Part shown: one piece after another, positions 7,921-15,974 of the stretch
Layout: the number at the start of each line of letters is the position of its first letter
How positions within the stretch are numbered: the first letter of the stretch is position 1
NCBI RefSeq assembly: GCF_002176815.1
Contig: NZ_CP021648.1
Coordinates: 1,806,001-1,870,000, forward strand
From: Acidovorax sp. T1
Lineage (GTDB): Bacteria; Pseudomonadota; Gammaproteobacteria; Burkholderiales; Burkholderiaceae_C
Reading direction: 5' to 3'
Length of the DNA stretch: 64,000 bases
Program-made: the position numbers and the translations under genes
The notes under the pieces: generated by a model
Told to the model about the DNA's origin: nothing
Databases searched by the model: none
Seen by the model: only the letters and a program-made list of their open reading frames with translations

Positions 7921-8829
7921 CGCATGACGCGGATACCTGCGGGCCAAATCGAGAATGTCTGTTGTCTTCACATCTATGTATTTCAGAAAGATCAGCATCT
8001 CCTCAGGCTCCAGGTTCTTTTGGTCCGTTGTGATACTGGCTGGTGTCGCGTGAAGCAACTTACTGGCGAACGCGTATATGTAGTCGTACTCAGGTAGCAG
8101 GTTTACGCGCTCGGCCATCTTCTTCCACTCCCAACGCTTCTTCTTTCCGTTTGCAAGCACCAGACCCTCTATCCCAGGTAGCACGTTTACCTCGAAGAAT
8201 GCCTGCTCCGCAGACAACTCTCTCAGCGCCGCTTCAGCCTGAGTTACAGCCTTTTTCTCGACTAAATGGGCCTGAAAACCGTAGCCATTTCGCTTGGCTT
8301 GGTCAACGTACAGCGAGAACTTACGCGCCGCTTCCGCATCAATCATGCGTGCTGCCAATCTGAGCCCATCTCCGCGATCCTCCGGCGGTCCTGCTCTGGA
8401 CACAAGTACCTCTTGAAAATCCTGCTCTTTCCGCTCGAAGTGCCGGAGCAACTCGACCTCACGGCGAATCTGGGCCAGGGTGTCAGCGAAGTACTTCTGC
8501 TGCGTCTCAAGCAGTTGTCCGTAGTACACCAACCCGTAGCGTTCATCTTGCTCGAACAAGAGAAGCCAGACACTTAACTCAAACAGGTACCTTGATACAG
8601 CGACTACTCCGATCGTTTCGACAAAATTAAAGTTTTGCTCAAGCAGCAATCGTATGCGCACGAGGCTGTCACCCATCGCCGCAAGACACCAAGAGACAGG
8701 GCGCCGCTTGTCGAAACTCGCTAAGACTTCCGGCGTCCGCAAGCGGCACGCTTCCGCATCCACATCGAAATGATGGGCTTTGATGGATTCCACTAGGACA
8801 TTGAGTCGTGTTGCGACGTCGGGTGTCAT
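7915..8829 (-). CDS. Uncharacterised protein, probable captured gene cassette
   Basis: I do not recognise this 304-residue soluble protein with confidence. It is mostly helical and charged. The C-terminal stretch EYDYIYAFASKLLHATPASI resembles the Ser/His-containing end found in DUF5677-like proteins, but that is only a resemblance. The DNA is visibly less GC-rich than its neighbours. The start is set at ATG 8829 because an integrase remnant begins at 8830 on the other strand; the frame stays open to 9012 through that remnant. The stop codon falls in an attC-like core site. No Shine-Dalgarno is obvious, so the 5' end may have been lost. Confidence 0.6.
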   Translation of the reverse strand: MTPDVATRLNVLVESIKAHHFDVDAEACRLRTPEVLASFDKRRPVSWCLAAMGDSLVRIRLLLEQNFNFVETIGVVAVSRYLFELSVWLLLFEQDERYGLVYYGQLLETQQKYFADTLAQIRREVELLRHFERKEQDFQEVLVSRAGPPEDRGDGLRLAARMIDAEAARKFSLYVDQAKRNGYGFQAHLVEKKAVTQAEAALRELSAEQAFFEVNVLPGIEGLVLANGKKKRWEWKKMAERVNLLPEYDYIYAFASKLLHATPASITTDQKNLEPEEMLIFLKYIDVKTTDILDLARRYPRHAA

Positions 8830-9018
8830 ATGCGTGAGCGAATTCGTTATAAATACTATAGCTTGCGCACCGAGCAGGCCCATGTGCAAATGGGCGAGGG
8901 TGTTTGTGAAATGGAATGGATTGCGGCATCCGCGAGACATGGGGCGGCAAGAGGCTGAAGGCTTTCTGGCCATGCTGGCCAACGAGCGGCGGGTAGCCGC
9001 TGGCACGCACAACCAGGC
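8830..9018 (+). pseudogene. Remnant of an integron-type tyrosine recombinase, N-terminal part
   Basis: Translation from 8830 gives RERIRYKYYSLRTEQAHV. After one extra base near 8887-8890 the frame continues as WARVFVKWNGLRHPRDMG and then EAEGFLAMLANERRVAAGTH. Together these match the N-terminal SAM-like DNA-binding domain of integron integrases (the YSLRTE, RHP and THNQA landmarks). The coding homology stops abruptly at about 9018, and the first residues of the protein and the whole catalytic domain are missing. It is therefore truncated at both ends and frameshifted. Bases 9019-9153 show only a small GCGTC/GACGC hairpin near 9023. Confidence 0.75.
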
Positions 9019-9153
9019 GGGAGCGTCGAGGACGCTTCCAGGATTGGACTCTTGCGGAATGTCAGCTTTGCGGTTTTTATCTGGATAGCGGCTTGGGGTC
9101 GTTTCCAGTCATCAACCTCGCAACCCGCCCCCCCAACGGCCAAAACCCCGCCG

Positions 9154-10215
9154 TCAGTTCCCCAGTTCCCCCACCCCCAGCAACCCCTGCAACTTCTCGC
9201 TGCTCGTCGTGTACTCCAGCGGCAGCTTGTGCCCCGCCAGCCACTCGGCGGCGGCGAAGGCGGCGAGGGTGGCTTCGTGGAAGCCGCTCAGGATGAGTTT
9301 GCGTTTGCCGGGGTAGGTGATGGCGTCGCCCACGGCGTGGATGCCGGGCGTGCTGGTGGCGAAGGTGGCGGGGGTGACCACGAGCTGTTTGCGCTCTAGC
9401 TGCAGGCCCCATTCGGTGATGGGGCCCAGGCGCGGCACCAGGCCCAGGCGCACCAGCAGCAGGTCGAGCGGCAGGCGCAGGGGCTGGCCCTCGGGCGTGG
9501 TCAGCTCCAGCGCGGCCAGGCGCCCTTGTTCTTCGATGATGCCGCTGGCCACGCCGATGGCGACTTCGATGCGGCCCGCGGCGCGCAGGGTTTGCAGTTG
9601 CTCCAGCAGGGCGGGCGGTGCGTCGAACACGTCGCGGCGGTGCTGCAGCGTGGTGCGGGCGGGGCGCAGTGCCTCGGGGGCGGTGGCGCAGGCAATGGCT
9701 TGCTGCACGGCGGGTTCGTCGCCGCCATGCACCACCACGCGCTGGCCGGCAAGGTGCGTGCCTTCGTCCAGGCGGTAGCGCAGCTGGGTGCCCTCATAAG
9801 CCTCCAGGCCGGGCAGCTTGAGGGCGCGCGGCATGAAGGCGCCCACGCCGGCGGCGATGAACACGGTGCGCGCCAGCAGCTGGGTGCCCTGCGCGGTGCC
9901 GACGAGGAAACCGCCACCGGGTTGGGCCTGCACGGTGCTTACCTGCTGGCCGAGGTGGAACGCGGGGGCAAAGGGCTCGATTTGCGCGCACAGGCGCTGC
10001 ACCAGTTCGTGCCCGGTGCAGGCTTGAATGGCGGGAATGTCGTAAATGGGTTTGTCGCCGTACAGCTCAACGCACTGGCCGCCGGGGTGGGGCAGCGCGT
10101 CGATGACGTGGGCGCGCAGGCCATGCAGGCCCAGCTGGAACACCTGAAAAAGCCCGACAGGCCCCGCGCCGATGACGACGGCGTCGGTTGCTTGAGCCAT
10201 TTCCGAGCCACTCAT
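9154..10215 (-). CDS. Ferredoxin--NADP(+) reductase, thioredoxin-reductase-like type
   Basis: This 353-residue FAD protein passes electrons between NADPH and ferredoxin. It has the FAD-binding VVIGAGPVGLFQ at the N-terminus, a central NAD(P)H-binding region around RVVVHGGDEPAVQ, and the C-terminal GIHAVGDAITYPGK motif. It lacks the CxxC of thioredoxin reductases, as expected for this FNR class. ATG 10200 is an alternative start. It is the last gene of the run cysN, fdxA, fnr on the minus strand, so it probably feeds the ferredoxin just upstream and, through it, sulfite reductase. Confidence 0.9.
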   Translation of the reverse strand: MSGSEMAQATDAVVIGAGPVGLFQVFQLGLHGLRAHVIDALPHPGGQCVELYGDKPIYDIPAIQACTGHELVQRLCAQIEPFAPAFHLGQQVSTVQAQPGGGFLVGTAQGTQLLARTVFIAAGVGAFMPRALKLPGLEAYEGTQLRYRLDEGTHLAGQRVVVHGGDEPAVQQAIACATAPEALRPARTTLQHRRDVFDAPPALLEQLQTLRAAGRIEVAIGVASGIIEEQGRLAALELTTPEGQPLRLPLDLLLVRLGLVPRLGPITEWGLQLERKQLVVTPATFATSTPGIHAVGDAITYPGKRKLILSGFHEATLAAFAAAEWLAGHKLPLEYTTSSEKLQGLLGVGELGN

Positions 10216-10250
10216 TGCGCTTCAGCGCTCGATACCGGTGCGCGCCCGAG

Positions 10251-10334
10251 CCAGTGCCACCGTGGAACTGGCTTTGCCAGGCCACTGGCGGCGTCCCCCT
10301 TGGGGGAAGACGCGAAGCGGCTCCGGGGGGATTT
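10251..10334 (+). repeat. Second intergenic repeat family, copy 1
   Basis: The stretch CCGTGGAACTGGCTTTGCCA, continuing into GGCGTCCCCCTTGGGGGAAG, lies between fdxA and the reductase gene. It is about 80 percent identical over 50 bp to the reverse complement of 57961-58027. It can form a GTCCCCC/GGGGGAAGAC hairpin. Confidence 0.65.
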
Positions 10335-10663
10335 CACTTGACCAGGTCGTTGACCTTGCCCGGCTTGCCGTTCCATTCGTCGGCGTCGGGCAGCGCGGGC
10401 TTGCGCTTGGTGATGCTCTTCCAGCCGTCGGCAAAGGCCAGGTCGGCGTTGAGCTTGATGAAGGCGATCTGGTCGGCCGGCAGGTCTTCCTCGGCAAAGA
10501 TGGCGTTGGCCGGGCACTCGGGGATGCAGACGGCGCAGTCGATGCACTCATCGGGGTCGATGACGAGCATGTTCGGGCCTTCGCGGAAGCAGTCCACGGG
10601 GCACACGTCCACACAATCGGTGTACTTGCACTTGATGCAGTTTTCGGAGACGACGTGGGTCAT
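10334..10663 (-). CDS. fdxA: Ferredoxin FdxA (two-cluster, 7Fe type)
   Basis: This 109-residue ferredoxin has two cysteine groups, [17 protein letters not shown] near the start and [12 protein letters not shown] near residue 40, as in 3Fe-4S/4Fe-4S ferredoxins of the FdxA type. The C-terminal extension ending [10 protein letters not shown] is usual for the family in betaproteobacteria. It lies between cysN (113 bp upstream on the same strand) and a ferredoxin-NADP reductase. It is thus placed to supply electrons to CysI, since no CysJ flavoprotein gene is present here. Confidence 0.95.
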   Translation of the reverse strand: MTHVVSENCIKCKYTDCVDVCPVDCFREGPNMLVIDPDECIDCAVCIPECPANAIFAEEDLPADQIAFIKLNADLAFADGWKSITKRKPALPDADEWNGKPGKVNDLVK

Positions 10664-10776
10664 GACAGGAGTTGTGTGGGGCGGTGAAAACCCTCGATTT
10701 TAGAAGCTTTCACCGACCAGGTTGAAGGGGCCCTGCGGCCAATGGGGGTTCAGGGGGTTCAGCGGGTTGTTGCAGG

Positions 10777-12156
10777 TCAGTTGACCAGCACGGCACCGGC
10801 GGTTTTGTGGCTGGCGGTGTCCACCAGGATCAGCGATCCGAGCACGCGCGCTTTGCCGAAGGCCGCGGCCGGAATGGCCTCCTGCAGCACGAGCTGAACA
10901 TGGCCGATGGCGTTGGGGTCGAGTTGCGTGGCTGGCTCTTCGGCCAGCGTGTTGATGTTGAGCTTGTGCACCACGGCTTTCACCTTGGCCTTGACCCAGC
11001 GGTGGCCGTGCAGCGCCCAGTACACGCGGCCTGCGACCAGGGGCTCGTCGTCCATCCAGGCGATGGTGGTGCGCAGCTCGCGGCGGGCGGGCCAGGCGGG
11101 TGTGGCGGCGGGCGTGTCGCCAAAGTCGTCTTCGGCAGGTGCTGCTGCAGCGGCGGTGGGCGCGGCCAGGATCCAGTCGCCCCGCGATACATCCACCTCG
11201 CGGTCCAGGATGATGCCGGCGCTGGTGCCTGCGGGCACATCGCTGGGGCGGCGGGCGTGGTCCAGCACCTGGGCCACGGTGGCGAGCTGGCCGCTGGGGA
11301 AAATCTGCACGGCAGTGCCAGGCGCCACGGCGCCTGCGGCCACGCGGCCCCAGAACACGCGGCGGCCTTGGGAGGTGTCGGACGACGAGGACGAGGATTT
11401 TTCGACCCACTGCACCGGAAAAGCCAGCGGCAGGCCGGTGTCGGCAGGCGTGTTGGGCAATGCTTCGAGCACCTGCAGCAGCGTGGGGCCTTCGTAGCCA
11501 CCCCAGCCGGGATGGGCGTCCACCACGTTCCAGCCCTTGAGGGCGGACACGGGCACCGTGGCGCGCACGGTAATGCCAGCCGCCTGGGCGAAGGACTGCA
11601 GTGCGCCCTGGATGTGCTTCCAGGCCAGCGCGGGGTCTTCCACCGCGTCGAGCTTGTTCACGGCAAACACCAGCGAGTGCACGCGCAGCAGATGCGCCAG
11701 CAGGCTGTGGCGGCGGGTTTGGGGCAGCAGGGCGAGTTGCGGATTCTTCCAGTCGAGCTTGGTGGCATCGACCAGCACCACGGCGGCGTCGGCGCTGCTG
11801 GCGGCCGTGACCATGTTGCGGGTGTACTGCTCGTGGCCGGGCGCGTCGCCGATGATGAACTTGCGCGTTTCGGTGGCGAAGTAGCGGTAGGCCACGTCGA
11901 TGGTGATGCCTTGCTCGCGCTCGGCGGAGAGGCCGTCGGTCAGCAGGGCCAGGTCGGTTTCGCCGCCGCGCTGCACGCCGGCCAGGTGGTCTTGCAGCAC
12001 CGCGCGGCTGTCCACCAGCAGGCGGCCGATCAGTGTGCTCTTGCCGTCATCGACCGATCCGCAGGTGATGAACTTGAGGGCAGAAATATGGTCATTTGTG
12101 CCGCTAGCGCTTGTCTGGATTGCGCTGGTAGCTATCGAATTAATAGTGTTTGTCAT
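10777..12156 (-). CDS. cysN: Sulfate adenylyltransferase subunit 1 CysN
   Basis: CysN is the GTPase subunit that drives ATP sulfurylase to make APS. The 459-residue product has the P-loop GSVDDGKST (about residues 33-41), DAPGHEQY and NKLDAV, and lacks a fused CysC kinase domain. The ATG at 12156 shares one base with the cysD stop (TGATG). Residues 2-24 (MTNTINSIATSAIQTSASGT and on) are encoded by a copy of the intergenic palindromic repeat rather than by conserved CysN sequence. The enzyme proper begins near ISALKFITCG. Confidence 0.96.
   Translation of the reverse strand: MTNTINSIATSAIQTSASGTNDHISALKFITCGSVDDGKSTLIGRLLVDSRAVLQDHLAGVQRGGETDLALLTDGLSAEREQGITIDVAYRYFATETRKFIIGDAPGHEQYTRNMVTAASSADAAVVLVDATKLDWKNPQLALLPQTRRHSLLAHLLRVHSLVFAVNKLDAVEDPALAWKHIQGALQSFAQAAGITVRATVPVSALKGWNVVDAHPGWGGYEGPTLLQVLEALPNTPADTGLPLAFPVQWVEKSSSSSSDTSQGRRVFWGRVAAGAVAPGTAVQIFPSGQLATVAQVLDHARRPSDVPAGTSAGIILDREVDVSRGDWILAAPTAAAAAPAEDDFGDTPAATPAWPARRELRTTIAWMDDEPLVAGRVYWALHGHRWVKAKVKAVVHKLNINTLAEEPATQLDPNAIGHVQLVLQEAIPAAAFGKARVLGSLILVDTASHKTAGAVLVN
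12088..12152. repeat. Intergenic palindromic repeat, copy C, inside the cysN frame
   Basis: On the minus strand the ATAGCTACCAGCGC arm and the AAGCGCTAGCGGC arm align with the other copies of the family, followed by ACAAATGACCAT in place of CCAATTTG. The whole element is read in frame as the N-terminal extension of CysN. Confidence 0.75.
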
Positions 12157-13118
12157 CAGAAATAACCGTCTTTCTTGCGCTTTTCCATCGAGGCGTCGCT
12201 GGTCTTGTCGTCCATGCGGGTGGCGCCGCGCTCGCTCACGTCGGCGGCCAGGGTCTCGATCACGATCTCGGCCGGGGTGGCGGCGGTGCTTTCCACCGGT
12301 GCGGTGCAGGTGATGTCGCCCACGGTGCGAAAGCGCACGTCGCGCGTCTGCACCGTCTCGCCGTCGCGCGGCGGTGTCAGTTCGGTCACGGGCATCAGCA
12401 TGCCCCGGCGGTCCACCACCTGGCGCTTGTGCGTGTAGTAAATGCTGGGCAGGCCGATCTGCTCGCGGTCGATGTACTGCCACACATCCAGCTCGGTCCA
12501 GTTGCTGATGGGGAACACGCGAAAGTGCTCGCCGGGCTGCAGGCGGGTGTTGAACAGCGTCCACAGCTCGGGGCGCTGGGCCTTGGGCTGCCATTGGCCA
12601 AAGCTGTCGCGGTGGCTGAAGATGCGCTCCTTGGCGCGGGCTTTTTCCTCGTCGCGGCGGGCGCCGCCAATCAGCGCGTCAAAGCGGAATTCTTCAATCG
12701 CTTCGAGCAGCGTGACCGACTGGTGCACGTTGCGGCTTTCGCCGGGGTGCGCCAGGCGCACGGTGCCGCGCGCCATCGAGTCCTCGACGCTGCGCACGAT
12801 CAGTTCGGCCCCCAGTTCCTTCGCGCGGAAGTCACGGAAATCCGTCACCTCGGGGAAGTTGTGGCCGGTGTCGATCATGAGCAGCGGGTAGGGAATGCCG
12901 CCGCCGCTGGCCTTGGTGCCAAAGGCTTTTTCGGCGCACTTGAGCATGACCAGCGAATCCTTGCCGCCCGAAAACAGCAGGGCGGGGCGTTCAAAGGCGG
13001 CGGCCACCTCGCGCAGGATGAAGATGGTTTCTTCTTCCAGGGCGTCGAGGTGCGAGTTGTTGAGGTGGTAGCTCATGGGGTTGTTCTGCAGCCGTGCTGC
13101 ATCGGTACGGGCGTTCAT
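12156..13118 (-). CDS. cysD: Sulfate adenylyltransferase subunit 2 CysD
   Basis: CysD is the catalytic ATP sulfurylase subunit that forms APS from ATP and sulfate, partnered by CysN. The 320-residue product carries the PP-loop LLFSGGKDSLVM (about residues 47-58), LMIDTGHNFPEV, and the C-terminal SMEKRKKDGYF tail typical of CysD. I chose ATG 13118; ATG 13076 (MSYHLNNSHLD) is also possible and closer to the conserved core. It lies 19 bp after cysH and overlaps cysN by one base, in the operon from the TSUP gene to fdxA. Confidence 0.97.
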   Translation of the reverse strand: MNARTDAARLQNNPMSYHLNNSHLDALEEETIFILREVAAAFERPALLFSGGKDSLVMLKCAEKAFGTKASGGGIPYPLLMIDTGHNFPEVTDFRDFRAKELGAELIVRSVEDSMARGTVRLAHPGESRNVHQSVTLLEAIEEFRFDALIGGARRDEEKARAKERIFSHRDSFGQWQPKAQRPELWTLFNTRLQPGEHFRVFPISNWTELDVWQYIDREQIGLPSIYYTHKRQVVDRRGMLMPVTELTPPRDGETVQTRDVRFRTVGDITCTAPVESTAATPAEIVIETLAADVSERGATRMDDKTSDASMEKRKKDGYF

Positions 13119-13137
13119 GGTCGGATCTGTGGCGGGT

Positions 13138-13761
13138 TCAGTGGGCCAGGTGCAGGCCGCACTCGCGGTTGTCCTCGCCCTTGGTGGGGTCCACGTAATC
13201 AAAGTTGTTGGGCAGGCCGTGCTGCACGCAGTATTCGTGCAGGTCTTTGGACGACCAGTGCAGCAGCGGCGCCACCTTGATCAGGCCATCGGGGTTGATG
13301 CTCACCGGGTCCATCTGTGCGCGCACGGCGGTGTCGGTGGCGCGCAGCGCCGTGAACCACACGTTCGGTGCGGTCTCGCGCAGGGCCCGGGCGAAGGGTT
13401 CCAGCTTCACTTCTGCGGTGAAGGCCGCATGGCGCGGGTCGTCCAGCGCGGGCGTGGCGCCGTCCACCGCCTCGCGGTGGGCGCGCGAGCGGCGTGGCAG
13501 GTAAATCTGCAGGTTCAGCCCTAGCTGCTTTGTCACTTCGTCGGCAAAGCGGTAGGTGGCCTCGGTGTTGTAGCCGTTGTCCATCCAGACCACCGGCACA
13601 TCGCGCTGCACCTGCGCGACCATGTGCAGGATCACGGCCTCGAAGGGGCGAAAGTTGGTGGTGACGATGGCCGGCTGGCCCAGGCCCAAGGCCCATTTCA
13701 CCAAGCCTGGGGCGTCGCGGCCGAGTTCGGCGTTCACGCGTGCGAGATCCAGCTGGCTCAT
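13138..13761 (-). CDS. cysH: Phosphoadenylyl-sulfate reductase-like CysH, without Fe-S cysteines
   Basis: CysH reduces activated sulfate to sulfite using thioredoxin or a similar donor. The 207-residue product has the VVWMDNGYNTEATYRFADEV substrate region and the catalytic cysteine in the C-terminal ECGLH motif. The paired cysteines that bind the 4Fe-4S cluster of APS reductases are absent, so by family rules it should prefer PAPS. It is shorter than the E. coli enzyme (244). PAPS use would need a CysC kinase, which is not in this window. It starts 4 bp inside the DUF934 gene end (ATGA overlap). Confidence 0.9.
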   Translation of the reverse strand: MSQLDLARVNAELGRDAPGLVKWALGLGQPAIVTTNFRPFEAVILHMVAQVQRDVPVVWMDNGYNTEATYRFADEVTKQLGLNLQIYLPRRSRAHREAVDGATPALDDPRHAAFTAEVKLEPFARALRETAPNVWFTALRATDTAVRAQMDPVSINPDGLIKVAPLLHWSSKDLHEYCVQHGLPNNFDYVDPTKGEDNRECGLHLAH

Positions 13762-14156
13762 ACGGCTGCCTTGTCGTTCATGAAGTGGGGTTGGGGGTTC
13801 ACCGCGTCGCCCTGGTAGAAGCCGGGAAACAGCGCGAACTGGCGCTGCGCATCGGCCACGTCCACGCCTTCGCGCAGCACGGCCGAACTGAAGCCCGTGC
13901 GCTGCATCTGCACCAGCTGGTCGATCAGCACGTCGCCCGTGGCGCGGATGTCGCCCGCAAAGCCACGGCGGCGGCGCAGCAAAAAGGCCTGGCTGAAGGC
14001 GCGGCCATCGGTGAAGTTGGGAAAGTGCAGGTCCACACGTTCCACGTTGTCCAGCGGCAGCGCCATGGCATCGGCATCGTTGGGCAGGGCCACGGTGCGG
14101 GCATCACCCTCTGCGGGCGGCTGGTGGTCTTGGGCGGCGAGTATTTTCAACATCAT
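13758..14156 (-). CDS. DUF934 protein of the sulfate reduction operon
   Basis: This 132-residue protein belongs to DUF934, which sits between cysI and cysH in many proteobacteria; its biochemical role is not established. Landmarks are DLHFPNFTDGRAFSQAFLLR and RGFAGDIRATGDVLIDQL, then RTGFSSAVLREG. It has no cysteines and no membrane segment. It overlaps cysH by 4 bp and follows cysI by 27 bp, so it is probably made together with both. A structural or electron-transfer adaptor role for sulfite reductase would fit, but that is inference. Confidence 0.9.
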   Translation of the reverse strand: MMLKILAAQDHQPPAEGDARTVALPNDADAMALPLDNVERVDLHFPNFTDGRAFSQAFLLRRRRGFAGDIRATGDVLIDQLVQMQRTGFSSAVLREGVDVADAQRQFALFPGFYQGDAVNPQPHFMNDKAAV

Positions 14157-14183
14157 TCAAATGGGGCTGTGCGCTGGGCCGGC

Positions 14184-15965
14184 TCAGGCGGCTGCGAGTT
14201 CTTCTTTGTGGCGTGCCTGCTTGGCGGCTTCCTTGAACGGATCGAGACCCGCGCGGCGCACGGCCGCCTGAAAGGATTCACCGGGTTGGCGCAGGTCGCG
14301 GTAGGTGTTGAGCACGGCCTCGATCACATCGGGCACTTCGGCCGCCGAGAACGAGGGGCCGATCACCTTGCCGGCCACGGCCGCGCCCGACAGGTCGGAG
14401 CCGTCCGAGCCGCCCAGCGTGACCTGGTACCACTCCTTGCCGTCTTTATCGACGCCCAGGATGCCGATGTGGCCGCTGTGGTGGTGGCCGCAGCTGTTGA
14501 TGCAGCCGCTGATGTGCAGGTCGATCTCGCCAATGTCGTCGAGTTCGTCCAGGTCCTGGTAGCGCTGGGTGATGGCTTCGGCAATGGGCAGCGAGCGGGC
14601 GTTGGCCAGCGCGCAGAAGTCGCCGCCGGGGCAGGCGATCATGTCGGTGAGCAATTGCACATTGGCGCTGGCCAGGCCCAGGGCCTTGGCTTCTTGCCAC
14701 AGATCGAACAGGCGGCTGGCATGCACCCAGGGCAGCAGCAGGTTCTGGTCGTGCGTTACGCGGGCTTCGCCAGCGGAGTATTTGTCCACCAGGTCGGCCA
14801 CCGCAACGAGCTGTTCGCTGGTGGCGTCGCCGGGCGACTGGCCGGGGCGCTTGAACGACAGCGTGACGGCGCGCAGCTGCGGGTTCTGGTGCGGGTGTAC
14901 GTTGCGCTGCAACCAGCGGCCAAACATCACATGCTCGGCCGCCTGGGCATCCAGCGATGCTTGCAAGGCTGCGGGTGCCACATCGGCAATGTCTGCCAGC
15001 TTCGGCGGCACAAAGCAGGCGGCCACGCGGTCGAACTCGGCCTGCGGAATGGTGTGGGGGCCGCCGTCGATCTCCACGATCTGGCGGTACTCTTCTTCCA
15101 CATCGTCGATGTACTGCTGGCCTTCGGCCTTGACCAGGATCTTGATGCGGGCCTTGTATTTGTTGTCGCGGCGGCCATGCTCGTTGTACACGCGCACGAT
15201 GGCCTCGATGTAATTCATGATCTGGTTCCAGGGCAGGAACTCGCGGATCACCGTGCCAATCACCGGCGTGCGGCCCATGCCGCCGCCCACAAACACCTTG
15301 AAGCCGATCTCGCCCGCCTCGTTTTTGAGCAGGTGCAGGCCCACGTCGTGCCAGCCGGTGGCGGCGCGGTCGTCCTTGGCGCCGCTGATGGCGATCTTGA
15401 ACTTGCGCGGCAAAAACGCGAACTCGGGGTGCAGCGTGGTCCACTGGCGCAGGATTTCCGCGTAGGGGCGGGGGTCCACGATTTCATCGACCGCCACACC
15501 CGCCAGGGCGTCGGTGGTGGTGTTGCGGATGCAGTTGCCGCTGGTCTGGATGCCATGCAGATCCACGCTGGCCAGCAGGTCCATCACATCGGCTGCCTTG
15601 GACAGCGGAATCCAGTTGAACTGCACGTTGGTGCGGGTGGTGAAGTGGGCGCAGTTCTTGGGCAAGAAGGTGGTGCCCAGCAGGCCTTGGCCGTCCATGG
15701 CGGCCTTGAACACTGCGGCTTCGGGTTCGTCGTATTCGCGGGCGATCTGCGCCAGCACGCGCAGCTGGCGGCTGGCGATTTCGCCGTAGGGCACGGCCAC
15801 GCGCAGCATGGGCGCGTAGCGCTGCACATACCAGCCGTTTTGCAGGCGCAGGGGGCGAAAATCGTCCTCGCTCAGCTTGCCGGTCTGCCAGCGCGTGAGC
15901 TGGTCACGGAACTGCGCGGCACGCTGGTGCACGAACTGTTTGTCGAAGGCTGTGTATTGGTACAT
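14184..15965 (-). CDS. cysI: Sulfite reductase hemoprotein CysI (ferredoxin-type)
   Basis: CysI reduces sulfite to sulfide by six electrons using siroheme and a 4Fe-4S cluster. The 593-residue product has the two ferredoxin-like half domains and siroheme-binding arginines near TTRTNVQFNW. The cluster cysteines lie in ACPGGDFC and SGCINSCGHH, roughly residues 445-490. No cysJ is present; instead fdxA and a ferredoxin-NADP reductase close the operon, which suggests ferredoxin as donor. It starts 9 bp after the TSUP gene and is followed by DUF934 and cysH. Confidence 0.95.
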   Translation of the reverse strand: MYQYTAFDKQFVHQRAAQFRDQLTRWQTGKLSEDDFRPLRLQNGWYVQRYAPMLRVAVPYGEIASRQLRVLAQIAREYDEPEAAVFKAAMDGQGLLGTTFLPKNCAHFTTRTNVQFNWIPLSKAADVMDLLASVDLHGIQTSGNCIRNTTTDALAGVAVDEIVDPRPYAEILRQWTTLHPEFAFLPRKFKIAISGAKDDRAATGWHDVGLHLLKNEAGEIGFKVFVGGGMGRTPVIGTVIREFLPWNQIMNYIEAIVRVYNEHGRRDNKYKARIKILVKAEGQQYIDDVEEEYRQIVEIDGGPHTIPQAEFDRVAACFVPPKLADIADVAPAALQASLDAQAAEHVMFGRWLQRNVHPHQNPQLRAVTLSFKRPGQSPGDATSEQLVAVADLVDKYSAGEARVTHDQNLLLPWVHASRLFDLWQEAKALGLASANVQLLTDMIACPGGDFCALANARSLPIAEAITQRYQDLDELDDIGEIDLHISGCINSCGHHHSGHIGILGVDKDGKEWYQVTLGGSDGSDLSGAAVAGKVIGPSFSAAEVPDVIEAVLNTYRDLRQPGESFQAAVRRAGLDPFKEAAKQARHKEELAAA

Positions 15966-15974
15966 CGTAAAAAC

